Positions 43,106 to 51,512 of a stretch of 64,000 bases of DNA are shown here, piece by piece. The stretch covers positions 1 through 64,000 of the forward strand of contig JBDKRG010000035.1 in the NCBI GenBank assembly GCA_039683515.1, in the 5' to 3' direction. Each line of letters starts with the position of its first letter. The stretch's first letter is position 1. Source of the stretch: JAJFUE01 sp039683515. Its GTDB lineage: Bacteria; Sumerlaeota; Sumerlaeia; MVZB01. Below the pieces are notes generated by a model. The model was not told the DNA's origin. It was given only the letters and a program-made list of their open reading frames with translations, and did not search any database. The translations under genes and the position numbers were made by a program.

Positions 43106-43131
43106 AAAAAGCCCATTTTCAAAGGCTTTTT
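43106..43131 (+). terminator. Intrinsic terminator of the EIIA gene
   Basis: AAAAAGCC (43106-43113) pairs with GGCTTTTT (43124-43131) around a 10-nt loop, 23 nt after the stop codon. The T run is part of the descending stem, as in typical intrinsic terminators. Confidence 0.8.
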
Positions 43132-43202
43132 GGAGCTTCGGGTCCAAGATTCGTCTTGACGCAAAGCGGTATGATGTGCTTAAATCCTGAGCTAGAATAG
43201 AT

Positions 43203-43379
43203 ATGCCGCGCCGGACGCGGGGCGCGCGCCGGCACACCCGTAAGAAGCATCACCACCATGCCCAGCAGCACAGCCGATCCAGTCCATTTCCGCTCGGGAA
43301 AAGAGCGGGCGTTGAGCGCATGATGCCGCCGATGAAGAGTGCGTTGCCTGGTCGTCGAACAGAAGGAGGCGTATCGTGA
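43203..43379 (+). CDS. Possible small basic His-rich protein coupled to the GH57-like gene
   Basis: A 58-codon frame from ATG 43203 encodes a very basic start with ten Arg/Lys in the first 15 residues, then four consecutive His (HHHHAQQH), and ends in a GTGA overlap with the start of the next gene. The 4-nt overlap is the classic geometry of translational coupling and argues that it is translated. The ribosome-binding site is weak, and high GC makes chance frames common. It may be a leader peptide for its neighbour, a small nucleic-acid- or metal-binding protein, or spurious. Confidence 0.35.
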   Translation: MPRRTRGARRHTRKKHHHHAQQHSRSSPFPLGKRAGVERMMPPMKSALPGRRTEGGVS

Positions 43380-45589
43380 GCCCAGCCAAAGCCACCCGGC
43401 CCGGGTTTCGCCAGTCCATGGCGGGGCCCGCGGGTAATGGACAGACCGATCAGGCCGCGATCAACCTGTTTCATCCGATCTATCATGGTTTCAGCTACGG
43501 CATCGGTTGCCGCGTCGATATCGAACGCCTCCTGCCCGTCGACCTGGCCGAGGAGGACGACGAGGAGCTGATCGATAATTTCTCCGAGCCCCCGGTGTGG
43601 GTCGAGCGTTTTTCGCCGCTGGCCGTCCAGGTCGGCGACCAGGTCATCCGGGGCAAGAACCCCTCCGACCTGATGCTCAAGATCTACCGGATGATGTTCG
43701 AGCTGTTCTCGGGGATCGGGCGGTTCATCGACTCGTGCGTGGCGCAGAACAGCGGCTCGGCGATGCGCGTGCCGTTCATGTCGCTCGCCATCGATCCGGA
43801 CGCCCTGCACCACATCATCGAGGCCGACTACGAGTCGGGCGAGACCACCTACGCCAACCTGATGAAGCTGTTCGGCAAGGGAACGCTCGCGCCGTGCCTG
43901 ACGGTGCCGTTCCACGTCATGATGCCGTGCCTCGAGAGCGACGCCGCCATCCGCCTGTGCGCGCGCTCCTCGTTCATTTTCTATTCGCGCATCCTCAAGC
44001 TCTACTCCGAGTTCCTTGCCAGCAACGGCGAGAACGGCCTCATGGTCCTGCCGTACTGGCTGCCGGAGGGGGCCTACAGCGAGCGGGTCCTGACGATCCT
44101 GCGCGAGGAATTCAACGAATTCTGCCGCCGCGAAAAGCTCGGCGTCGCCCACCTGCTCATCCTTCTGGACAACCACCAGGCCGACTTCCCCGAGAACGAC
44201 GTCCTGATGAAGTCGTGGAACCAGCTCGGCGGGCCCAACGGCCACCACAACGGCAACGGCAACGGCCGCGCCGCGCGCGCCAAGGCCAAGAACCCCGACC
44301 TGCACGACGGCGTCGGCAACATCTCGGTCCTGTTCCGCGACCGCTCCTTCAGCGACTGGGTCACACGCGCCAACCCCTCGGTCAAGAAGCTCCTCGACCG
44401 CACGATCGCCAAGGTCGACTCCGACATCAACCAGCAGAACGTGCATTACGGCTGGAGCCACTTCGAGGAGCTGGAGGCGATCGCGTTCAACCCGCGCTCG
44501 ATCATCAACTTCCAGCAGAAGCTGGTCAAGCTGACCGAGCTCGGATACCTGCCGCTGTCGCCCGACTTCTACGTCCGCGGCAAGCTGCGCGGGGAGTTCG
44601 GCTGCACCGACAACGAGCCGCAGACCGTTAAGGTCCTCGACGGCAGCGCCGGCAACGGCTGGGACGTCGAGAATGCGCGCGACCTGTCGCGCTGGTACGG
44701 CCTTCCGTCCGAGAACGGCGACGCCGCCGAGCTCAAGCCGCATCCCTATGACCGCGTCATCGGCGAGGGCGAGAAGGTCCACGAGTCCGGCAACCCGTGC
44801 TGGAAGGTCGCGTGGCACCGCGCGCGCCGCCGCTGCCTGCACGCGCTCGTCGGCGACCTCGAGACCCTCACGGGGGGGATGGCCGAAATCCTGGGCGACC
44901 TGACCGGCCAGAAGTCGGCCGAGAAGCGCGTGGGGAACGTCCACGATTTCCTCGCCCATTACACCTACGTCTACTGGCGCGAGCATTTCATCCAGCACGA
45001 CCTCGCCGAGGCCGACATCAACATCCACGAGCTGTGCGCGAAGTACCTGCGCAACGGCGTCAAGGGCCAGGTCGAGGCCGCCGAGGCCGCCACGGCCGGC
45101 GCCGCCGCCCAGGCGATCTTCTTCGCCCTCGAAAGCGGCCGCTCGACCGGCACGTCGTGGGAGAACATGGACCAGCGCGCCTTCTATCAGAACGTCTCGA
45201 TGCTGACCCTGGCGATGATCAATGCGATCTACGTTTACCACTGGCAGGGCGACACGAAGGCGGCGAGAAAGATGCTCGGGCTCCTCAAGGAGGAGCTGCT
45301 CGACTTCGAGGGGGCCTACGAGCGGCACGACATCGCCAAGCTCGGCGTCAGCGCCTCGGCGTGGAAGAACACGATCCGGTCCGAGGTCGCCGACAGCAAG
45401 GACAACGTCGTGCGGCGCGCGGCGCTGCGGCTGGCGGCGCGCCACCTGCGTCCGCTCGGCTTCACCAAGGACTTCACGCGCCAGGACGCCAACAGCACGA
45501 CCAACGTCGGCCACATCTGGTCGGCCGAGAGCCCGCGCGACAGCTTCGGCTACGAAAACCCCTACTTCTGCGGCGTGGCGGAAGAATAA
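43376..45589 (+). CDS. GH57-like protein of unknown substrate
   Basis: A 737-residue protein starting at GTG 43376 with AAGGAGG 7 nt upstream. It resembles GH57-type barrels: HPIYHGFSYG at the start, a conserved His in VPFHVMMPCLE (cf. HPILPLL), a general WxxE segment in PYWLPEGAYSERVL and the LFRDRSFSDWV motif typical of the family. A Gly/Asn/His-rich insert (GPNGHHNGNGNG) lies near 285. The C-terminal 250 residues are helical. GH57 includes alpha-amylases and branching enzymes, so an alpha-glucan role is possible, but catalytic residues cannot be assigned. No signal peptide. A terminator follows. Confidence 0.6.
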   Translation: MSPAKATRPGFRQSMAGPAGNGQTDQAAINLFHPIYHGFSYGIGCRVDIERLLPVDLAEEDDEELIDNFSEPPVWVERFSPLAVQVGDQVIRGKNPSDLMLKIYRMMFELFSGIGRFIDSCVAQNSGSAMRVPFMSLAIDPDALHHIIEADYESGETTYANLMKLFGKGTLAPCLTVPFHVMMPCLESDAAIRLCARSSFIFYSRILKLYSEFLASNGENGLMVLPYWLPEGAYSERVLTILREEFNEFCRREKLGVAHLLILLDNHQADFPENDVLMKSWNQLGGPNGHHNGNGNGRAARAKAKNPDLHDGVGNISVLFRDRSFSDWVTRANPSVKKLLDRTIAKVDSDINQQNVHYGWSHFEELEAIAFNPRSIINFQQKLVKLTELGYLPLSPDFYVRGKLRGEFGCTDNEPQTVKVLDGSAGNGWDVENARDLSRWYGLPSENGDAAELKPHPYDRVIGEGEKVHESGNPCWKVAWHRARRRCLHALVGDLETLTGGMAEILGDLTGQKSAEKRVGNVHDFLAHYTYVYWREHFIQHDLAEADINIHELCAKYLRNGVKGQVEAAEAATAGAAAQAIFFALESGRSTGTSWENMDQRAFYQNVSMLTLAMINAIYVYHWQGDTKAARKMLGLLKEELLDFEGAYERHDIAKLGVSASAWKNTIRSEVADSKDNVVRRAALRLAARHLRPLGFTKDFTRQDANSTTNVGHIWSAESPRDSFGYENPYFCGVAEE

Positions 45590-45635
45590 GAGTTTTCACG
45601 TAAAAGCGCAAACGAGCAAAACCCGCAAACGAACG

Positions 45636-45663
45636 ATGGCCGGCCAAAGCGCCGGCCATTTTT
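45636..45663 (+). terminator. Intrinsic terminator of the GH57-like gene
   Basis: ATGGCCGGC (45636-45644) pairs perfectly with GCCGGCCAT (45651-45659) around a 6-nt loop and is followed by TTTTTG. It lies about 45 nt after the stop codon. Confidence 0.88.
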
Positions 45664-45671
45664 GTCGGCAG

Positions 45672-45692
45672 GTCGCTTCGGCCCGAAGCGAC
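45672..45692. repeat. Palindrome GTCGCTTCG-GCC-CGAAGCGAC
   Basis: A perfect 9-bp inverted repeat with a 3-nt loop. The segment GCAGGTCGCTTCG.CCCG recurs at about 55594-55610, after the esterase gene, where the palindrome is degenerate. This is a small dispersed repeat found downstream of genes. Confidence 0.6.
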
Positions 45693-45786
45693 ACGGCGTG
45701 CGCTGTTGGAACGGGCGCCTCGCGGCTCATTTTGTTTGTGATGCGCGATCGTTTTCAATATCCTCCCGACGGGTGGAACAACGATC

Positions 45787-46230
45787 ATGAGCCGCAAGGC
45801 CGTCCTCAAGTACGTCGAGCTGAAATCGGGCCATGGAGACAGCGGACCGGCGTGGATCGCGCATGTGGTGCTCTCAAAAACCGGGCGTTCGCTGTATTTC
45901 GGCAGGAAAGGCCTCAAGCTCATCAAGAAGGGCGGTGTTTCCGGAAATTGTTTTGATATGGAGACGGGCGCGGAATGGTGGGTTTCGGGCGTGAAGAAAT
46001 ACGGTCTCAATCGCCACTGGGCCGGTTCGGGCAAGATCTTTATCGAGGCCGGGGCAGTCGACGAATATCTGCAACTGACCGGCCAGAAAGAGTTGGATAA
46101 AAAGAATTTTCAGGTCGTTCCGGATTTCGAGCCGCCCGACATCGCCAGATTCCACGAGCTGGAAAACAAGTTGTCCGATCCGGCAGCGTATGCGGAATTG
46201 GTTGAACGCCATCTCAATGCGGCACGCTGA
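45787..46230 (+). CDS. Conserved small cytoplasmic protein of unknown function
   Basis: A 147-residue protein (KAVLKYVELKSGHGDSGPAWIAHV, TGRSLYFGRKGLKLIKKGGVSGNCFD, GAEWWVSGVKKYGLNRHWAGSGKIFI). The pattern is a known family of small stand-alone proteins in diverse bacteria, often automatically labelled 1-deoxy-D-xylulose-5-phosphate synthase. That name cannot be right, because thiamine-diphosphate and transketolase domains are absent. Real function unknown. It converges on the large kinase gene across a 199-bp inverted repeat. Confidence 0.75.
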   Translation: MSRKAVLKYVELKSGHGDSGPAWIAHVVLSKTGRSLYFGRKGLKLIKKGGVSGNCFDMETGAEWWVSGVKKYGLNRHWAGSGKIFIEAGAVDEYLQLTGQKELDKKNFQVVPDFEPPDIARFHELENKLSDPAAYAELVERHLNAAR

Positions 46231-46289
46231 TTCCGAGCGCGAATAAACCACTTTCGTCAATGTTCGGCTTGGAATGTAAGTCATCCCAA

Positions 46290-46488
46290 GCGCTGAATGC
46301 GCGAAAGAATACAGCCTGGGGCGCAGCGCAGCGAAGCCCCAGGTAATGGCCGCAATTGTGGTGGGAGCGCTGAAGGCGCGAGAGAAACCGATTTCTTTCG
46401 CGCCTTCAGCGCTCCGGTCGATATGGGTTCGCAACCTGGGGCTGCGCTTCGCTGCGCCCCAGGCTATATTCTCTTGCGCCTTCAGCGC
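46290..46488. repeat. 199-bp near-perfect inverted repeat (cruciform with three stem-loops)
   Basis: The outer arms GCGCTGAA.GCGC (46290-) and GCGCCTTCAGCGC (-46488) enclose paired CCTGGGGC/GCCCCAGG hairpins (46315-46343; 46435-46463) and a central stem GGAGCGCTGAAGGCGCG (46364-46380) with its exact complement (46399-46415), extended to about 24 bp by an A/G-C/T inner stem. It fills the gap between two convergent genes and could terminate both. It looks like an assembled repetitive extragenic palindrome cluster. Confidence 0.88.
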
Positions 46489-46501
46489 AAAAATTTGATT
46501 G

Positions 46502-49500
46502 CTAACTTAATTTGATCTCGTCGAGCGCGGCGAGGATTTCCTTGGCCGACTGCCAGCGCTGGGCGGGGTCCTTGGCCAGGCACTTCATGACGATCGCGTT
46601 GTAGTCCTCGGGGACGTCCTTGAGCGGCTTGGGCTCGACGAACATGTGCTGGTAGGCGAGGTCGCCCTCGGTGAACGGCGGCTTGCCGGCGGCCATCTCG
46701 TAGAACACGGCGCCCATCGAGTAGATGTCGGCGCGGTGGTCGACAGGGGCGCCCTTGACCTGTTCGGGCGACATGTAGAGCGGCGTGCCGACGATCACGC
46801 CGGTCTGCGTCGACTCGGAGCCGGTCTCGTCCTGGACCATCTTGGCGATGCCGAAGTCGGTGACCTTGATCTGGTCGTCGCGGGTGAGCATCAGGTTGGC
46901 CGGCTTGATGTCGCGGTGCACGATGCCGATCGAGTGGGCGTAATCCATGGCCGTGCAGACTTCCTTCGCGTAACGAAGGATCTGGTCCATGGCCAGCTTG
47001 TGACCCGGCGCCTGCCGCAGCTTCTGCCTGAGGTCGCTGCCCTCGACGAACTCCATCGAGATGTATTTGCGGCCGCGTTCCTCGCCGATGTCGTGGATGC
47101 GGACGATGTGCGGGTGGGCCAGGCGCCGTGCGTTGCGCGCCTCCTGCCGGAAGCGGCGCACGGCCTCGGCGTTGCGGATCAGGTTGTCGGGCAGGATCTT
47201 GAGGGCGACCATCTCGTCGAGCTCGTGGTCGCGGGCCTTGTAGACGATGCCCATCGCGCCGCGCCCGAGCTCCTGCATGAGCTCGTAGCGCGCCTTGGCT
47301 TCCTCGGAGAGGCTGTTGAGGATCGCGGTGCGCTCGGCGCTGGCCTGGATGACGCCCGTGTCGACGAGCCGCTCGAGCTTGCCCTTGACGTCGCGGTAGG
47401 TGATGTCGGCGGCGAAGATCTGCTTGTAGACCTCGCGCGCGCCCTGGATGTCGTGGACGGCCTCGTAGCGCTGGCCCAGTTCGTAGAGCAGGCCCTTGAT
47501 CTCGTCGTCGATCGGCAGGCGGCGCAGCTCCTGCAGCGCCAGGTCGAGCATTCCCTTGGCCATGAAGCAGCGCGCCAGGTTGCGCAGGGAGTCGGCCTCC
47601 CAGCGGTAGTCGCGGCTCGTCTGCTGGAAGCAGGAGATCGCCAGATCGTGCTTGTCGATGCGCATCGCGAGCCGGCCGAGCTGGAAGCGGACCTCGGTCG
47701 AGTCGCGCTGGGAGAGGATCTGCTGGTAGAGACCGAGCAGGGTGCGGATGATTTCCTCGTGGTCCGGATGGAGGTGATAGGCCTGCTCGAGCGCCTCGCG
47801 CGCGCCGGGCAGGTCGTCGCGCACGAGCAGGATGCGGCCCTTCTCGAGGTGGGCGAGGGCGTCCTGCGGGTTGCGCTCGATGATCTGTTCGTAGGCCTTG
47901 AGGACATGGGCCGAGTGGCCGGGGTCGAGCCGCAGGATGTCGGCCAGCTGCCGGCGCGCCTCGGCGAGGCGCGAGGAGAAGATCAGCGTGTCGGCCAGGT
48001 AATAGCGCAGCGGGAACGCGCGCGGCGTGTTCTCGATCAGGCCTTCCATCAGTTCGATCGCCGCGCCGAGCTGGCCGGGGTTGCGCGTCAGCATGTTCTT
48101 GATCGTCTGGATGACGTGGTCCCACGTCTCGCGCGCGGCGTAGGCGCGGGCCGCCGCGAGGTAATGCTGGGGTTCCTCGGGGCGCAGCTTGATGGCGCGG
48201 TTGTAGATCTCGATGGCGGCGTTGTCGCTGCGCCGGCGCCGGCCGTAAAGCGAGCTGAGCGAAACCAGGGCCTCGGTGTCGCCCGGGTTGTCGGCCAGGA
48301 CCTGTTCGTAGCCGCTGATGGCCGACTCCATCTGGTTGGCCTTGTCGCTGACCGACGCCGTCAGCTTGAGCAGTTCCTTGTTGTCCGGCTCGATCTCGCG
48401 CAGCCTGGCGCAGAGCTCCAGGGCGCGCTCGGGCAGGTCGGCGCCGTGCCAGCAGCGCGCCAGGGCCAGCCCGATGTCGAAGCGCTCGGGGTGGCGCTCG
48501 TGGACGGCGGCGAAGACCTGGGCGGCCTCCTGGTCGATCCGCCCCTTGCGCAGGTAGATCGCGGCGAGGTTGTCCTGGATCGTCGCGTGGCCCGGCTGGT
48601 GGAGCAGGGCCTCGCGGTAGATCGGCTCGGCCTTGTCCTCGACGATCCCCTGCCGGCAATAGGCGTCGGCCAGCTGCAGGAGCAGGTCGCGGTCGCGCCG
48701 CCCCATGGCCAGCAGCGGCTCGACGGCGCGGATCGTCAGGGCGTCGTCCTGGTCGGTGCGGGCGATCTCGGCCAGCTGGGCCAGGATCGTTTCGTCCTGG
48801 GCGTGGTGCACGAGCGCCCGTTCGTAGAGCATCTTCGCCTCGCCGTCCTGGCGGCCTTCCTGGGCGTAGCCGTGGCTGACGGCGAGGAGGATCTCCGGGG
48901 CGTCGGGGTTGGTCTCGAGCGCCCGGGCGAAAATCTTCATCGCGGTGGAGTCGAGCCGGTGCTCGGCGGCGTAGCACGCCCCGAGCAGCCGCAGCCCGAC
49001 CGAGTCGTTGGGGTTGACCTGCAGGACCTGCTGCGCGTGCAGCATCGCCTCCTTGGTGTGGCCCGACTGCAGGTTGCGGGTGGCGAGGATGATGTGCGCC
49101 GGCGGTGACGCGGCGTCCATCTCGAGCAGTTCCCGGGCGAGTTGCTGAGCCTGCTCGTCGTAGCGGCGCGCCTCCTTGCAGGCCTGGCAGAACGTGCGCA
49201 GGAACGCGCGGTCCTTGCGGCGCTCGGGCAGGACGCGCTCGAGGGTCGGCAGGATCTCGGGCGAGGTGATGCCGAGCTCGATGTAGAGGTCGGTGAGCAG
49301 TCCCGGCAGCTTCGGCTCGTCGAACTGGTGGATCACGGCCTGGCGGTAGGCCTCGAGGGCCTCGCGCGAGCGGCCGAGCTGCTGCTGCGTCTGGCCGAGG
49401 AGGAAGAACCAGGGGCCCGGATTGCGGCTGATCTGGGCCATCTGGGTGTAGATGTCGGCGGCCTGCTCGTCGTGGCGCGGGATCGACGAGTACGCGGTGG

Positions 49501-51400
49501 CCAGCGCCGCGAGGTAGCTCGGCTCGCTGGGGGCGAACCGGCGCGCGCGCTCGAACGCCGGGGCGCTCGTGGCGTCAAACCGCTTTTGCGACAGATACAG
49601 GTCGGCGACCTCGGTGACGATCGACGTCCGGTTCGGGAAGATGCGCGAGACCTTGCCGAGCAGCTCGATGGCGCGGTCCGGGGCGCCCCCCTCCAGCGCC
49701 CGGTGCGCCCGCTCGCGCAGCAGCCACGCCCAGCCGTGCCGCGCCGCCATCCACCCGAGCCACCCGATCAGCCCCGCGATCACGATCGACATGAGGACGA
49801 TCAGGACGAGGTTCTTGCGGATCGTGAACGAGCGCTTGAGGGCCAGCGCGTCGCGGCGGTGCGGGTTCTGGTCGAGGACCGAATTGATCGTGTCCAGCGC
49901 CTCTTCGTAGCGCCCCTCGGCGCCCAGGCCGCGCGCCTTGGCGAGGGACTGTTCCAGCTTGCCGGCGAACTGCTTCATCTGCTCGGCCCTGAACACGTTG
50001 TAGGCGCGGTTGAGATGGCCGGCGCGCGTCGGGCCGCCGAGCATGCCGAGCCACGGCGGCGAATTCGCCAGGAACGGGATGCCGAGGTCGAGCAGGTAGC
50101 ACGTCCCGTCGATGTCGGTGCGCGTGAAGACTTCGGTTTCGGTCCCCGCCAGCAGCGGGCCGACGATCGGCGTGGCGACCGGTTCGCGCGGCAGGTCGAA
50201 GCGCGCCGCCAGCGAGCGGGCGCGCAGGTCCAGGAGGCTGACGCCCCGGATGTCGCAGAACACGGCATACGGCTTGCGCCCGGCCCCGTAGAAGACCGCC
50301 GGCGCGCTGGTGATGTTGTGCGGGTGGCCGTATTCGGCGTAGGGGCGCTTGGGCTCCCAGAACGACCCGCCGCTGCGGCCGTTGATGAGGTAAAAACCCT
50401 TGGGGCGGGGGATCAGGATGTCGTCGCACTTGTCGCCGTCGACGTCGATGGCGACGAGCGGCCCGCTCGGCTTGCTCAGGATCGAGCGCTGCGAGGGGTG
50501 GCCGTCGCCGGTTCCCGCGGGCCAGCCCGGTTCCATCAGGTCGTGACCGACCCGGAAGGCGTGCAGGTAGCCGATCGAGTCGGCGACGACGAGCTCGGAG
50601 GTGTCGTCGCCGTTGAGGTCGGCGAGCGTCACGCCGAGCCACGTCCGTTCCTGGTTGGCGAGCCGGCCGTGGATCGCGACCTCGGGGCGGCGCCCGGAAA
50701 ACGTCGTCAGCGCCCCTTCCATCGTCACGAACGAGATGTGCGGCTCGGGGCCGTCGAGGTCGGTGGCGCCGACGACGGGCGTGGCGTTGAGGGTGTCGAT
50801 CGTCTTGTAGCGGAAAACGCTGTTGTCGAGGATCCGGCCGGGCTGCAGGAGGTAGCCGTTGAGCGTCCGCTCGCCGGGGTCGTACAGGATGAGGCCTTCG
50901 CGGTAGGGGGTCTGGGATTCGGCCCCGGTCCACGGGAACGTCACCGGCGGCAGGCCCGGCGAGAACGGCGCGCGGAGTTGGTGCTCGGTCTTGCCGGTGG
51001 CGCCGTTCAGGACGTAGATGTTGCCGGCGGTGGTGACGACGACGACCTCGATGCGGCCCATGCCGAGGAAGTTGCCGGTCACGGGGCTGAGCAGCGTCCC
51101 ATCGAGCTCGCGCGACCAGAGGACTTCGCCCGAGACCATGTCGATGGCCGAGACGTTCTTCGTCACGTCCACCTGGATGACTTCGTAGCGATTGTCGAGG
51201 TCGACGTCGGCCGCGATCGGCTCGGGGGCGTTATGGTAGCCGACCGTCTGCGACCACAGCTGGGTGATCGAGGCATCGGCCGCCATCGCCACGGCGCTCC
51301 AAAACAGGATTGCCACGAGCCACAGCCGACCGACCAGGGACGGCGTGACCCTCCTCGCAATCGTCTTGAAATTGGACCGCCCGCCCGGCGATGTCAGCAT
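46502..51400 (-). CDS. Giant transmembrane Ser/Thr protein kinase: FG-GAP sensor, TPR array, C-terminal kinase
   Basis: A 1632-residue protein. After a signal-like segment (about 25-41) comes a ~450-residue extracytoplasmic beta-propeller with FG-GAP/VCBS loops (ADVDLDNRYEVIQVD, ADLNGDDTSELVVAD, IDVDGDKCDDILIP). A TM helix (about 530-555) leads to roughly 800 residues of TPRs in the cytoplasm. The kinase is at the very C-terminus (about 1365-1632): LGRGAMGIVYKA (Gly loop), VALKILP (Lys), VHRDIKPANLML (catalytic loop), VTDFGIA (DFG) and GTPLYMSPEQVKG (activation loop). The order is the reverse of PASTA-type kinases. GTs nearby suggest envelope signalling. Confidence 0.93.
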   Translation of the reverse strand: MLTSPGGRSNFKTIARRVTPSLVGRLWLVAILFWSAVAMAADASITQLWSQTVGYHNAPEPIAADVDLDNRYEVIQVDVTKNVSAIDMVSGEVLWSRELDGTLLSPVTGNFLGMGRIEVVVVTTAGNIYVLNGATGKTEHQLRAPFSPGLPPVTFPWTGAESQTPYREGLILYDPGERTLNGYLLQPGRILDNSVFRYKTIDTLNATPVVGATDLDGPEPHISFVTMEGALTTFSGRRPEVAIHGRLANQERTWLGVTLADLNGDDTSELVVADSIGYLHAFRVGHDLMEPGWPAGTGDGHPSQRSILSKPSGPLVAIDVDGDKCDDILIPRPKGFYLINGRSGGSFWEPKRPYAEYGHPHNITSAPAVFYGAGRKPYAVFCDIRGVSLLDLRARSLAARFDLPREPVATPIVGPLLAGTETEVFTRTDIDGTCYLLDLGIPFLANSPPWLGMLGGPTRAGHLNRAYNVFRAEQMKQFAGKLEQSLAKARGLGAEGRYEEALDTINSVLDQNPHRRDALALKRSFTIRKNLVLIVLMSIVIAGLIGWLGWMAARHGWAWLLRERAHRALEGGAPDRAIELLGKVSRIFPNRTSIVTEVADLYLSQKRFDATSAPAFERARRFAPSEPSYLAALATAYSSIPRHDEQAADIYTQMAQISRNPGPWFFLLGQTQQQLGRSREALEAYRQAVIHQFDEPKLPGLLTDLYIELGITSPEILPTLERVLPERRKDRAFLRTFCQACKEARRYDEQAQQLARELLEMDAASPPAHIILATRNLQSGHTKEAMLHAQQVLQVNPNDSVGLRLLGACYAAEHRLDSTAMKIFARALETNPDAPEILLAVSHGYAQEGRQDGEAKMLYERALVHHAQDETILAQLAEIARTDQDDALTIRAVEPLLAMGRRDRDLLLQLADAYCRQGIVEDKAEPIYREALLHQPGHATIQDNLAAIYLRKGRIDQEAAQVFAAVHERHPERFDIGLALARCWHGADLPERALELCARLREIEPDNKELLKLTASVSDKANQMESAISGYEQVLADNPGDTEALVSLSSLYGRRRRSDNAAIEIYNRAIKLRPEEPQHYLAAARAYAARETWDHVIQTIKNMLTRNPGQLGAAIELMEGLIENTPRAFPLRYYLADTLIFSSRLAEARRQLADILRLDPGHSAHVLKAYEQIIERNPQDALAHLEKGRILLVRDDLPGAREALEQAYHLHPDHEEIIRTLLGLYQQILSQRDSTEVRFQLGRLAMRIDKHDLAISCFQQTSRDYRWEADSLRNLARCFMAKGMLDLALQELRRLPIDDEIKGLLYELGQRYEAVHDIQGAREVYKQIFAADITYRDVKGKLERLVDTGVIQASAERTAILNSLSEEAKARYELMQELGRGAMGIVYKARDHELDEMVALKILPDNLIRNAEAVRRFRQEARNARRLAHPHIVRIHDIGEERGRKYISMEFVEGSDLRQKLRQAPGHKLAMDQILRYAKEVCTAMDYAHSIGIVHRDIKPANLMLTRDDQIKVTDFGIAKMVQDETGSESTQTGVIVGTPLYMSPEQVKGAPVDHRADIYSMGAVFYEMAAGKPPFTEGDLAYQHMFVEPKPLKDVPEDYNAIVMKCLAKDPAQRWQSAKEILAALDEIKLS

Positions 51401-51512
51401 GAGTCACCTTTCGCGTTGAAATTCCGCGCGGTTTGCTCCTAAGTATAAGAACAACCGTGTCGAATGACACCAGCAAAATCAACCACAAAGCTGAACGACC
51501 ATCTCCCCATCC

